Counted from the first letter of the stretch, positions 46,921 through 59,561 are shown. The stretch is DNA of 64,000 nucleotides from Labia minor (GCA_963082975.1 OY720349.1:63176501-63240500); one strand, 5' to 3'. A program made the numbers and translations. Notes: a model not told the origin generated them from the sequence alone.

Positions 46921-47899
46921 CATTTTACAAAAAGCTTTTCTTGCAATTTATTACAAATAAATATTATTTTAATTAAAGAAAAACATAAATATTATTTTTT
47001 TTTATAATTAATGGTGTTTTTAAATCGAACCGATAGAAACAATATTTAAATTTAATTATTTTAAGATTTTAATGAAAAATTTATAAAATTTATAAATATA
47101 ATTAATATATCAGTAAAAAGTTATATAAAATGCATTTTATGAAATGTAATTTTTAATAAAATATTTTTTTTAAGTTCATTATGGAAATGAATATATTTTT
47201 AAAAAAACATGGAGGTGGAGGGTGAGATAGAAATTGTTCAATTTTAAATTATCAATTGATTAACGAGTGTGATATAACATAAATTTAATGAAAATACCTA
47301 TAATAACAAAAAAAGAGGATAAATGGTGAGAGTTAAATCTTATCTTGCTTGTGTATTTGGGATGTTGCAGGTTGACATTTCATTTTGAAGCAATCGTTAC
47401 ATTTTGCTGATTTTTGTGTGTTCACTGCTTTTTAACATCAATAATATCTATAGACTTGTGAGACAAACAATAAGAATCTCTATAATAAGAGAATATACTT
47501 ATTCCGAAAACTATTAATTAAATGTAATAACTATTAACAATGAATAAAGTAGAAATAATTTTCCAACAAATAAAAATGTAATAATTATTAATAAAAAATA
47601 AAATTTCAATTATATTCATTTAATACATTATTATTATTATTATTATTAAGTGTTCAGTTATCACATACGTATATATGTATTATGTATACAGACACACATG
47701 CAAAAGCGAAGCTTTGCCGGGTCTGCTAGTAATAAATATTTTCTTACAATTTGTTATATCATATATTGTATTGTAATATATAAGAATAAATATGCCTTTT
47801 AATAGAGAAATGTCATTAAGACACCATAAATAAACATTAAAAAGACAAATATTCAAAACCTCACGTACATCCAGTTTACTTAAAATGCGGACAATGTAA

Positions 47900-48124
47900 A
47901 TGAAATAAGATCGATTGATGAATGGAACTTATTGGCATGAAGTGATACGACAATGCCAGGATCCTGCAACGAGGCCAGACATAGAAAGAAGATGTATCTT
48001 TGAATGGCTGGATGGAACCGACCGGAGAATCAACACTTGTCAAGCCTTGCCCCTGAACTCATTTCTATGTAGTAGTAACAATTCACAGCTTATTGATCGA
48101 CTCTTTATATTTTGGAATTGCTAA
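47900..48124 (+). other. Short coding-like frame, unidentified
   Basis: A 69-residue frame (47915-48124) reads HEVIRQCQDPATRPDIERRC and then IFEWLDGTDRRINTCQALPL. Its residue use is protein-like rather than compositional, but no start context and no known family were found. Its position soon after the Helitron end and its length suggest a remnant of a retroelement tail. Confidence 0.25.
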
Positions 48125-48480
48125 ACAAATTTAGCATTTATTAAAATAAATAAACGTTATTTTATAGTTAATTTCTAAGTTATAATTTTTCATTATAATT
48201 GTATTAATTTCTTTCATTATTAAATATTAATTTTATTATAATTTAATATTTTATTTTAATCTGAATGTGAATTCAAATTTACCTCTTCCATTACCTTCGC
48301 TGGATTCACCCAACTATTTTCTATTAATAATAACCAGAATGCTATCAATTAAATTAAAGATCAATTTGTTTAATTTTAAACCCACTCCTTTAATAATCCA
48401 ACTAAGCCTCCAATATGCGACAATATATATATACACGTATATATATGTTGGTTTATATTTCCGAGAATGTTATTATTATC

Positions 48481-49065
<585 letters not shown>

Positions 49066-49538
49066 ATATATATATATATAAAATGTCGTAAAAATAGTAA
49101 ATTCTAAGAATGATTTACTTTCTATCCAAGAATAGAATATTAATTTCTAAATCTTTTATAAATTTTATAAAAAAGTATAAGTACTTCCTGTTTCTCTATC
49201 TATTATTACTCCTCAAATAGAAAATTGTTTAAATTCAAACATTCCACAGTTTATCTTTCCTGAAAATATAACATATCTACAAAAATTATTTATTAACTTA
49301 ACTCTCTCTTATTTCTTAACTTAATCAAACTTTAAGAATTTTTATAATTTTTCTTTTTCTTTTGAACATTGAGTTTTACTTAGTGAGAAAAATAGTAGAG
49401 AATGTCTAACATTCTAAAAATAAAAATAAAAATTTCTCAATGTTTATTATTATTTTTTCGGATTCCTTTTTTTTTTGTTTAAATAATTATTAAAAGAATA
49501 TTAGGAAAGTTTATTTTATACCTACGTGTATAACTTTT
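49066..49538. other. A+T-rich stretch without recognised gene
   Basis: Nothing recognisable apart from a short (TA)n tract at 49066-49082. Confidence 0.5.
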
Positions 49539-50202
49539 TACCGACCGACGATAGTAAGGGAGGTATTGTTTTCACACCAAATTTCACATGTGGAGATTTT
49601 TACATATCTCCACGAATCATGCATTTTCTTAACAGAAAAAAGTATTTTTAGCATGATGTCTGTCCGTCCGTCTGTCCGTCTGTCCGTCCGTCTGTCCGTC
49701 CGTATAGATGTGTACAGCCTGAACGGCTTAACGGATTTTGATGAAATTTGGTATATTTACTTAATGCATCAGTGGGATGAATTGATCAACTTTTGGTGCA
49801 AATCCGGAAACCGGAAGTGGTAGTATTAGCGATCGACGATAAGAAGGGAAGGGTTATTTTCGCACCAAATTTCACATAAGGAGATTTTTTTACATATCAC
49901 CACGAATGTATTGGTTTTATCCTCGGGAAAAATCATTTTCATTATGTTTTTCTTAATTTAAAATTATATGACGTCACCCAGCCCTTCATGACGTCATAGC
50001 CTCGGGTAACGCCGGCAACGCCGGCTACTTCATCTATATATTATAAATAAAATAAAATTAAAAATATTAAAAATATTTATATCCATATCTGTTTTTTATT
50101 ACATTAATAGATATATTAAAATTATTTGAAATTGTTTCTGTAGCTGGAAATTAATTTATTTCAAACCGTCGGTCGGTTCGGACCTGGCCACAGGTCAACT
50201 TA
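49539..50202 (+). repeat. Family B Helentron-like repeat, copy 4 (reference copy)
   Basis: The family plan is clearest here. A left terminus TACCGACCGACGATAG contains the sub-terminal repeat CCGACCGACG. A GTCY microsatellite (49659-49704) is the longest in the window. The right part has the inverted repeat CGTCGGTCGG (50168-50177), then a perfect 6-bp-stem hairpin GACCTGgccaCAGGTC and the end aactta. Short inverted sub-termini, a GTCY tract and a hairpin close to the 3' end are the features described for DINE-1 and other Helentron-associated repeats. The class assignment rests on this plan. The 85-residue frame at 49566-49823 is a by-product of the repeat. Confidence 0.82.
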
Positions 50203-50675
50203 TTTTTATTTCGATTCTTAGTGAAAATGAAAAAAATTATTCTTTTCTTTTTCTCTCTCTCTCACTCTTTATGTTTTGTATTATATGTGATATATAGTAA
50301 ATGGAAAAAATATTAAAACAACAATACACAATACAATACTAAACAAATAAAACACGGAAATATGAATTAAGGGTAGTTTTCAATATTGTTAGATATTTCT
50401 CAATAGTGCCAAATGTATATATATATATAGGATTTGGCAGAAGCTTGAAAAAGCAGCTAAGTAGAACTAAAGGGGCATGTTGGGGTGCAAAGGGAAGAAA
50501 AGTGCACGGGATGCCAAAACATATCATTTATCAGATGTATTCTTTTATCCAGACAGAAAATAGTACTAATATTAGCAATGTGTTTGTTTACTAATGTTTC
50601 TGTGCATAAAAATCTTGCAAAAAAAATATATCATATCTCCATCAGCCACCATTTCTCAACGCTAAATCAATATGC

Positions 50676-50713
<38 letters not shown>

Positions 50714-51246
50714 TTTTATATACTTCTATGGTTATAGTGAGTGATTCATTCTTTGAGTTAAAACAACAAGAATACTTATTGAGCAAAATAAAGTCACAAT
50801 TCGAATTACACTTAGCATATCTTATTTGTATATCCTGAACTTTTTCATCATTTTGTTTTTTGAAATTCATAAAATTTTACTTAAATTTATTTTTTTTTTA
50901 AATTATATATCTTTTAATAAAAGGGGACCATGATATAATAATTAAAACTATAAATTTTTCCAAAAAATTATATAAGCTATTTATATTGTTATTTATAAAT
51001 AATATATTGTATATCATAGTATATATGATACGAAATTATTACTCATTACAAAGGTCACCAAGTGATTTATTAGTGAAAAATAGTAGTTAAACAACGTTTA
51101 ACGTTGTGTTACAGATGCTAGATACCAAATTAATAAAATTTAATGTAATTATTTAGATATAAATTCATTTTCAAAATGAAATTATAATTTTCAATTATGA
51201 ATAAATTACTTTCAGAGTTTAAGACATTAAGTCTCATTAAATATAA
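50203..51246. other. A+T-rich stretch without recognised gene
   Basis: No gene was recognised. A (TA)n then (GA)n compound microsatellite lies at about 50677-50713. Frames at 50406-50838 have no motif. Confidence 0.45.
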
Positions 51247-51296
51247 TAATAATAATAAGAAGAAGAAGAAGAAGAAAGAAGAGAGAGAGAGAGAGA
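51247..51296. repeat. Compound (TAA)n-(GAA)n-(GA)n microsatellite
   Basis: The tract runs from aataataataataag through agaagaagaag to gagagagagaga, directly beside the reverse transcriptase relic. Confidence 0.85.
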
Positions 51297-51299
51297 TCA

Positions 51300-52275
51300 C
51301 GGCCTGAGAACTACCACCCAATAACATGTCTCTCAGTGGTCTATAAGCTGTTTACATCATTAATAAGTAGTAAAATATATGACCACTGTGAAATAAACAA
51401 AGTTATTGGAGAGGAACAAAAAGGATGTATACGAGATGCATTTGAATGTAAACATCAACTTACAATAGACTCTATTATACTAAAACACACACAACTAAAG
51501 AAACGCAATCTTCATATAAGGTACTTGGACTACAGTAAGGCTTTTGACTCTGTTCCACACGATTGGCTGTGATTAGGGTTCTGAAAATATATAAAATTCC
51601 CTCAAATATCTCCGATATGGTTTTCCCTCACAACACTGTTGAATATCGGGAAGGAGGGATATTAGCTCAATAGTCGAGATCAGGTGAAGATATCCCATTT
51701 ACTATTTATGGACGATCTCAAGTTATACGCAGAAAGCCCCAAAAGCCTTCATTCTTTGATTACAACTGTGACCGAGTTCAGCCAGGATATCGGTATGACA
51801 TTTGGATTGGACAAATGTGCAATTATCAATTAAAAAGACCAAAAAAGCCTCAATGATTGACATAACGGTTCCTCTTTCAACGAATATAAAAACAAACTGA
51901 AACTATGAAAGTAGTTAAATATGAGGAACTGGCTATTCAAATCAAAACAATCTGGAAATTGGAGGTAGTGAAAATATTCCCAATTGTCATCTCTGCAGAG
52001 GGTATAGTGTCTGGGAAATTAAAAAGGATAATTAAGGAACTGGACCTGCCTACCAACATCTTAAGAACAGGCCAAAGAGCAGTTATACTCCAAACATGCC
52101 ATATCGTTCGGAAGTTCCTCAGTTAAATAAAAATTATTATCCAAAGGCGTATGGGTTAGGGTCAATTCCCTCTCCGTATCGACCGAACCTAGCCCTTAAT
52201 AAGATCTGAAAGGGATAGGTAAAAATTTTCTAGCAGCAATGCTGAGAAAGTGCAATAACTCGGATAATAATAATA
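51300..52275 (+). pseudogene. Dong/R4-like non-LTR reverse transcriptase relic
   Basis: Three pieces survive. 51300-51572 reads RPENYHPITCLSVVYKLFTS, then VIGEEQKGCIRDAFECKHQL and YLDYSKAFDSVPHDWL, palm blocks with the first catalytic aspartate. 51690-51835 has LLFMDDLKLYAESPKSLHSL and DIGMTFGLDKCAI, with the FMDD catalytic box. 51905-52126 has KTIWKLEVVKIFPIVISAEG and GQRAVILQTCHIVRKFLS, the C-terminal thumb end. Internal deletions and stops separate them. The FMDD wording and the TCHIVRKFL end fit the R4/Dong/NeSL group. The relic lies between a (TAA)n tract on the left and ataataataat on the right (52264-52275), in keeping with the (TAA)n targets known for Dong. Confidence 0.72.
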
Positions 52276-54060
52276 TATAAGCTACATCCTAATAACCATT
52301 CAATTAAAAAATTGATATCCCGTACTATCCTGATATAAAATAATTTCATTGAATTTTTTGCTCTGAAAAAATAAATTATTTTTTTACCAAATATTTTTTT
52401 TTTCATTTATCATTAATAGTACAATAATTAATATATAATATTTATAATATTCAAGTATGTTTATGCAAATTGTTTAAAACTTATTTAGATTATACTGACC
52501 TAGAAAAAATAATTATTTTCCATATTTTATTAAAAAATAAAAATAATTTTTTTTTTATTATTTAATTAAGTTTTATATAGATATACATATAGATAGATAT
52601 ATGCAATTTAATCTTGAAATGTTTTATTGAACCACTAAAATAAATGGAAAAAGGATAGCGAAAATGTAATTTTGATGTCGTCAGATACAGAAATAATTAA
52701 ATATTCATATATAGCGTATTAAATTTCAACATAACCAATGGGTTTCGCATATAGGAATAAAAGAATTTAAAAAAAACAACATATACTCATATATACTACA
52801 ATAATAAAAAAAAGAAATTAAATAAAGTTTACCTTTATTATCGAGAATTATTATTATACTTATAATAGAAATATTTTCAATAATTAATTCGACCTAAATT
52901 ATAAATTAGAATAATTTATCAATTTTTATCTGGGTAATAATATTTAACAAAAAAGATTTGAATTCCATTCAACAAATAAAAACACAAATAAAAAATAAAA
53001 TTTATATATACAAAAATATACGAATACATATTTATATTTAATCAAAAAAAAAAAATATTTCACCAAATTTTTTTAAAAATTATATGATTAATAACCATTT
53101 TTACTTTTTATTACATAAAAATGTTATTATTCGTTCATTTATTATTTTTCAATATACACAAATGTTTTATTTTCTGAATGGATTTTCATAAAAACAATAA
53201 TTTCAGGGATATAAAAATGTATGAAAATTAGATCAAATATAATTATAATCACTTCAAAAAATTAAAATTAATTAATCTAGCTAATAATTTTTTCATTTTG
53301 TCTTTCTCTTTATTTTTTTTTTTTTTTTTTTTTTGTTTTTGGTACTTTAGTTGACCTTTTATTCAGATTAAGACACGTTAGTTTCAAGTTATTAACTTAC
53401 ACATTTAGAATTATGTAGTTCTACAAAGGGAAGGGAACGTATGCGGATTGGTTGATGTTTTCTCAAAGGAAACATTAAATTCAATTGATCTTTTATTGGA
53501 CTAATTAAGATAATTGCATGGATTCGATTATGTATTAAAAAATGATATATTTTTAAAAAGGATTGAAATAAAATTAAAGATGTAAATGTGAAAAAATTGA
53601 GAAAGAAAAAATCAAATCACCTATAAAATTGATTATATAATAAAATCATGGGTTGATAAAGCCATCTTTTATGTGAATTCGCGTAACCGCGGTTGAAATT
53701 CTAATGGATTTTGGTAACCGACATCTAAAATCTTAATGAAGGATTTAGACATTAAACAATTAAAGGATAAATGAAACAAATTATCTGATTGTATGGATAT
53801 TTGAAAATAATAATAATAAATTATATACTTAATTATTTTGCTATAATATTATATAAATTATTAAATTAAAATAGGATTTTTTTAAAATAAAAATAAAATA
53901 TATTGGTAAATTAATAATTATATAATTATTTTGCTATAAATTATAATTGCTATAATTATTTTGCTATATAATATATAAATTATATACCTTTTAGTACAAT
54001 AAATTCATTGAACATATATTTTTATTTTATTTTAATAAATTGATAAAACGGACAAAGTAT
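52276..54060. other. A+T-rich stretch without recognised gene
   Basis: No gene or repeat family was recognised. A T run of about 20 lies near 53316-53334. Confidence 0.5.
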
Positions 54061-54313
54061 CACACCCTGTTATAACTATTCCTATTACTGGCTGTAATAA
54101 TAGTGAATTACATTATCTTATTTTTTTTTATTTAAATGTCTTATATTTAATCTGTTTAAATTTTTTTTTTTAATTAATGTGTATTAGTGCGAACATTATT
54201 TGTTTTCCTTTTCCCTTAATTTTTTTTTTCACCCTTTTGTATTCTGGGATAAAGACAATTTACCCAAAATCTGGCGCCCATAATTTACTTATAATACAAT
54301 TCAGTCATCGTGG

Positions 54314-54990
54314 GCAGGGCTTCGAACCGTTATTTTTTTCGTTTCGGTTTTCGTTCCGGTTCAATAAAAAAAAAAAATATCAGTTCGGTTCCGGTTTTCG
54401 TTCCGGCAAAAATAACGGTTTTTTCGGTTTTCGGTTTTCGGTTCAGCTCCGATTAATTAATTTTAAAGACCTTTTATTTGTATTAGAAATTTAGGTCGGG
54501 GTATGCCGAGTCTGCCATAAATATATAAAAATATTTCTTGCTACCACCCTAAATCATACTACATGAATTGATACAATATAATATAAATAATAATAATTAG
54601 TTAAAGGTATAATAATTAGAAGTATATAATATAAGATGTTAATATAATTTATTAAACGGAACAAATAAGTATGAATATTTTTTTACATCCTTCTACTTTC
54701 AAACACTCAACAAACGAAACAAATTCGTATATTTAATGTTAAAGTATACAGGATTCTTGGATATATTTACTTACAATTATAACTATAATTATAAAAGATG
54801 AAAATTACCTCTAATTATTAAAATATCTTCCAATATATTTGTATTTAAACTATTTCTATTGTCTCGTAAAATAAACTTTAAACCAGAGAAAGCTCTTTCA
54901 ACACTAACTTGTGTTGCAGTAGCTCCTCTTAACCACCATTGCAATTTTGTATAAATGAGGAATTGTATTTTTATTTTCCTCCCAAAATTG
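54314..54990 (-). pseudogene. Decayed hAT transposon with dimerisation-domain remnant
   Basis: The left edge CAGGGCTTCGAACCG is a hAT-style terminus, followed by an unusual tcggtttcggttttcg-rich zone (54330-54450). On the - strand 54960-54810 reads TKLQWWLRGATATQVSVERA, then FSGLKFILRDNRNSLNTNIL, the C-terminal dimerisation domain of hAT transposases with the conserved VERAFS glutamate. No more upstream coding sequence or second terminus was found, so the copy is 5'-truncated. Its terminus differs from the 14-20 kb hAT pair, so it is another family. Confidence 0.7.
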
Positions 54991-56169
54991 TTTTCTAGAA
55001 ATTGTTGTGTGTAGGTTTGTTTACCAATATATTTTATTTTTAAAAAATCGTATTTTAAATTAATAATTTAAGTTGTTTAATAAAAAAGCTTATCTATTTG
55101 GTATATTTTGTGTTCTTTTGATCTAAATCTGTAAATCTTTAAGATTTATACTCTAATACGATAATTAAATATGGAGTGGTATTTTACTACTGCAAATATA
55201 TTACTGAATATAAATATACATATTATAATAATTTAATTTTTTTTTTTAAATTTAAATTTAAATTAAAAAAATAATGGACCAGATCAATGATTTATATTTG
55301 ATCTTATTTAGAAGCAATTTCTATGTAAGCAACTATTTGCATAAATACAAGCATTACATTAAAATTCAAAATGGAAACAAATAAAATTCCAATGAGAAAA
55401 AGATTTTAAACAAATGCCAACGAATTTCGTTTTTTTTTTAATATAAATCAATATTAACGGAAGGTCCATTTCAAATACCTATACGTTAAAAGTGAAGGAA
55501 AAAAAGGAAAATTTTCGCAAATCCGATTAGTAAGTAATATCTGAAAATCGAAGAGAAATGTTATTTTCAATTAAGCGAGAGAGGAAGCATCATCCGTAAC
55601 TTCATCATTGATATTAACCGGTGCAGTAAGCGGTATGGAAACTTTTCCGAAAATATATCAAGTAGGTTTCAATATTTGATGAAGGGAACTCCGTCACGAT
55701 TTACAAATGTGTAATTAATCCAATATCTTTTCTGATCAAAAGTTCACTAATAGTTGTTGAACTTATCTTTGATGGGGGATCTTCTTCTTCTATCTTATCT
55801 TAACTTGATAAGAGTGAAAGGCGTATCCTAAAGCGCTGAGGCCATTAACTTAAAAGTAAATATGCTGATATGTATGGACATACAATTATTCGATTTCCCG
55901 ATTATAATTAGGTTTGAATATTCATCATTGATCTGTTACTTAATTAGTATTATTATATAAATATTTTAAATATTTAGTAATGATAGAGAGGCGAGTCTTT
56001 ATTTGTCAGTATCAGTTATGATGAATGTGATAAATCACAATTAATCACAATTAATGACAAATACAAATGAAAAAAAAATTAGCCAATTAAAAAAAGTTGT
56101 TTTAGAATCGTTAAAATAATCAATAGATATAATAGTGTGTATTATCTCCCTTTATTTATTTATTTCTCG
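54991..56169. other. Stretch without recognised gene
   Basis: Mostly A+T-rich sequence. The segment 55490-55860 is more balanced but contains no open frame or motif I recognise. Confidence 0.45.
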
Positions 56170-56310
56170 TAAATTCTTGGCCGAGGAATTCATATTTATC
56201 CATTCAAATTGGATGCATCAATCTTCATATTATCTACCCATCGGTCTCTTCTTAGTTGGTCGACTTATAAAGCACTAAACATTCCTAATCAATCTCGAGA
56301 ATTGTGTCTT
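56170..56310 (-). pseudogene. RTE-like retrotransposon tail scrap
   Basis: On the - strand the segment gives RRDRWVDNMKIDASNLNG and then PRPRIYEK, paralleling GRPRTRWVDNVGRDV and AAAKNFRIQ at 37690-37839. Stops and the short length show it is a remnant. Confidence 0.45.
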
Positions 56311-56529
56311 GCCTATCACAATCTTCTCGATTCCATTATTATATGAGGTCACCTGGTCTTGTCATTCCTGATTATGCTGCCAATTTTCTGTAGACTTACA
56401 ATATAAGAGATAGAATAGATATGGATTATTTTAGTTTATATATATATATATATATAGGAATATTTAATTCAAGATGAATTTGTCTAATCTATCGGTTACT
56501 ATAATTTCGTTCTTTTGATTTTTAATTTT

Positions 56530-56840
56530 TACCGACCGACGATAGTAAGGGAGGTATTGTTTTAACACCAAATTTCACATGTGAGGATTTTTACATATCT
56601 CCAGGAATCATGCACTTTCTTAACAGAAAAAAGTATTTTTAGCATGATGTCTGTCCGTCCGTCCGTATATGTATGTGTACAGCTTGAACGGCTCAACGGA
56701 TTTTGATGAAATTTGGTATATTTACTTAATGCAACAGTATGTGATGAATTGATCAACTTTTGGTGCAAATCCGGAAACCGGAAGTGTTAGTATTAGCGAT
56801 CGACGATAAGAAGGGAAGGGTTATTTTCACACCAAATTTC
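56530..56840 (+). repeat. Family B repeat, copy 5 (3' truncated)
   Basis: The copy starts at the family terminus TACCGACCGACGATAG, has a short GTCC tract (56651-56666), and stops after 'accaaatttcaa', losing the second half with the sub-terminal repeat and hairpin. Confidence 0.75.
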
Positions 56841-56862
56841 AAGTCTACCATCAGCCAAATGT

Positions 56863-57155
56863 GAAAAATGTCGTTTTTTCTATGAAATCCACGAAAATAA
56901 TTGAGATATCGATGAAATATTAATTTATTCGTGTTTAGAATCAGAAATAAATGAAAATGATATATAATTCATAAATTTAATATTTCTATTTAAAAAAGTA
57001 GCATTTTCGCTAATATCTTAATGAAAAATGTCGTTTTTTCTATAAAATAAAACAAATAAATAAATAGCTATCATAATTGAGATATCGATGAAATTTTAAT
57101 TTATTCGTGTTTAGAATCAGAAATAAATGAAAATGATATATGATTCATAAATTTA
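56863..57155. repeat. Local direct duplication
   Basis: The segment with 'gtgaaaaatgtcgttttttc', 'ttgagatatcgatgaaat' and 'attcgtgtttagaatcagaa' occurs twice, at about 56868-56975 and 57025-57155, roughly 160 bp apart. Confidence 0.75.
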
Positions 57156-57759
57156 TAATTAACATAATTTAATTTTATATTTAATTTAAATATGTAAGAA
57201 AATCCAACTATGGGGCAATTGTAATGACCCACGATGAATGTGAATTTATTATAAGTAAATTATAGGCGCCAGACTTTGGATAAATTGTCTTTATCCCAGA
57301 ATACAAAAGGGTGAAAATAAAATTAAGGGAAAAGGAAAACAATTAATGTTCGCACTAATATACTTTGCTTTTTAAAAAATTTAAACAGATTAAATATAAG
57401 ACATTTAAATAAAAAAAAATAAGATAATGTAATTCACTATTATTACAGCCAGTAATAGGAATAGTTATCACAGTGTGTGATGATAAAAAAAAATAATTAT
57501 ATCACGGGACGTGTTAGTTACAAGGTCATATCAGGATAATATATCTTTTTCAACTGCCAATTCTCAACTGATAAAAATATAAAAACTTGGAAGGAGATGG
57601 TTCCTCCCCTTAGTCAAAATATTATATCTATATATATATTTTACATTTTAACATTAATGCGACAAAATAACTTTGTTAATATAATAAGAAAAATAGAAAA
57701 CAAAATAAAATGAATAATAAAAAAATATAAATACTTTGTCCATTACAAATATAATATAT

Positions 57760-57809
57760 GTTAATTTTCTAATTCAAATTTGAGAGATCGTCGAGTGGAG
57801 AAACTCCAG
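57760..57809 (+). repeat. Family A repeat, 3'-end fragment
   Basis: Only the last 50 bp are present: aattcaaatttgagagatcg, tcgagtggag and the hairpin end aaactccag. Confidence 0.6.
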
Positions 57810-58919
57810 ATTTTTTAAAATACTTTACATTTTTTCAATTAAATTTTTACGTTTTTTTATTTTGATTTTAAGATAATAGTTTAATTACATTTGTCGACGA
57901 ATGAAAATAAAGAAGAAAGGGTCGAATTCGGTGAGGATAAAAGCAAAAATAAATTGGTCGTTAAGTTCTTAAAAAACACTCACTAATACATACATACATA
58001 TATATGTATATACAAATACACATTTTCAACACAAACAAAATATAATTGCAGATTAGCAAGTCATTAATCTTCGTTGATTGTTGGATTGAGATTACAACAC
58101 CAACACATCACACAATCTATGGATCTACGTTCCACCATCAAGATCTTCATTTTATTACCATCCATTCTTTTTTTATACACCAATAAAAATAACAAAAGAA
58201 AAATCCTATGTGAACACTATAAGGTCTTAATTTACTATTTCAAATTGAAAGAAAAAATAAAACATCAAATCTGATTTGCTAATTTCATCAAAATAGAAAT
58301 AAATAATTGAAAAATATTAATTTAAAAAAAAAAAAAAATGTTTATAATTAATCACATTTTAACATAATTTATGTAAAAACAAAAAATAAGGTTCGTTTTT
58401 TATTTTTTACAATTATCACTTGATGTTAATGAATGATATTAATTTCGTTCATATTTTATAATATTTTATTTATCCATCTTTTATAATTATTAATAATTTG
58501 AGTGATTTAATTATCTAAAATCAAAAAAAATTTAAAGGTACTTTATCGGAAGTCATTTTAAAATTACAGATTTTTGAGAGTTTTAGTGAATAACATTTTC
58601 TTGATATTCGAAAGATAATTTTGTTTGACATTGATTCAGTGAGTTTTCAGAAAATTGGATAACAGTGTAAAATCACGGTTGTAAAGTAGTACTTATGGTT
58701 AGCTAATGTTAACAAAAAATTTGCTTTAACATTCAAGGGATTTATTTTAATGCAGAATTTCAGTTTCAAACGCCTTTACTCTTAATACATACACATACAG
58801 ACAAACTCTCCCTTCAAAGACCATTCACAGCGGAATTGTTTTCGGATCTCAGGAACTTTAAGCAAATATAAAAATTTAACAAAAAACTATTAACATTATT
58901 TTAAAATACATGTATAAAT
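57810..58919. other. A+T-rich stretch without recognised gene
   Basis: No gene was recognised. The frame at 58074-58274 lacks motifs. Confidence 0.45.
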
Positions 58920-59561
58920 AAGTTGACCTGTGGCCAGGCCCGAACCGACCGACGGTTTGAAATAAATTAATTTCCAGCTACAGAGACAATTTCAAATAAT
59001 TTTAATATATCTAGTAATGTAATAAAAAACAGATATGAATATAACATAAATATTTTTAATTTTATTTTATTTATAATATATATGTAAGACCAGGCTGTGG
59101 CTTCATGAATGGCTGGATGATTTCATATAATTTTAAATCAAGAAAAAACTAATAAATATGATTTTTAAAACCAATATAAAATGCATGATTCGTGGTGATA
59201 TATAAAAAAATCTCCTCATGTGAAATTTGGTGTCAAAATAACCCTTCCCTTCCTATCGTCGATCGCTAATACTGCCACTTCCGGTTTCCGGATTTGCACC
59301 AAAAGTTGATCAATTCATCCCACTGATGCATTAAGTAAATATACCAAATTTCATCAAAATCGGTTGAGCCGTTCAGGCTGTACACATCTATACGGACGGA
59401 CAGACGGACAGACATGCTAAAAATACTTTTTACCGACCGACGATAGTAAGGGAGGTATTGTCTCTGTTAAGAAAATGCATGATTCGTGGAGATATGTAAA
59501 AATCTCCACATGTGAAATTTGGTGTGAAAACAATACCTCCCTTACTATCGTCGGTCGGTAA
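58920..59561 (-). repeat. Family B repeat, copy 6, with a duplicated inverted terminus
   Basis: Reversed copy: the 3' hairpin GACCTGtggcCAGGcC lies at the left edge. The right edge has the family terminus twice in opposite directions: 59430-59460 and 59531-59561 are a perfect 31-bp inverted repeat with a 70-bp loop. This resembles a rolling-circle end that switched strand. Confidence 0.8.

Larger units (their letters stand above)
43445..47729 (+). mobile_element. Candidate Helitron, about 4.3 kb
   Basis: The right end is a textbook Helitron 3' terminus: the hairpin AAAGCgaaGCTTT (47704-47716) is followed by gccgggtctg and then CTAG at 47726-47729, with a T next to it. The left end has TC preceded by A at 43445, then (TA)n and aaaaggcaatgtctgtctgt, wording seen at Helitron-type 5' ends. 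Pairing of these two particular ends is inference, because either could belong to a different or partly deleted copy. No Rep/helicase frame exists inside. The interior carries at least two blocks of unusual composition (44040-44640 and 46770-46920) that could be captured sequence. Confidence 0.45.
54061..57478. mobile_element. Large inverted-repeat structure, about 3.4 kb
   Basis: 54061-54313 is an imperfect reverse complement of 57229-57478. Both arms share 'ataactattcctattactg', gtgcgaacatta, ttccttttcccttaatttt, 'tattctgggataaagacaat' and tcatcgtggg. The left arm is broken at 54314 by a decayed hAT. The enclosed 2.9 kb includes that hAT, an RTE scrap, family B copy 5 and a local duplication. 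The arms could be long terminal inverted repeats of one DNA element or two opposed insertions of the same repeat. No target duplication was identified. Confidence 0.5.

Noticed and set aside
49659-49704. GTCY repeats as an independent minisatellite
   Set aside because: The tract is a constant part of family B and moves with it.
54241-54313. Possible coding frame 54177-54494 with Phe/Arg repeats
   Set aside because: The frame spans the tcggttttcg-rich subterminal region of a decayed hAT and reflects that repeat.
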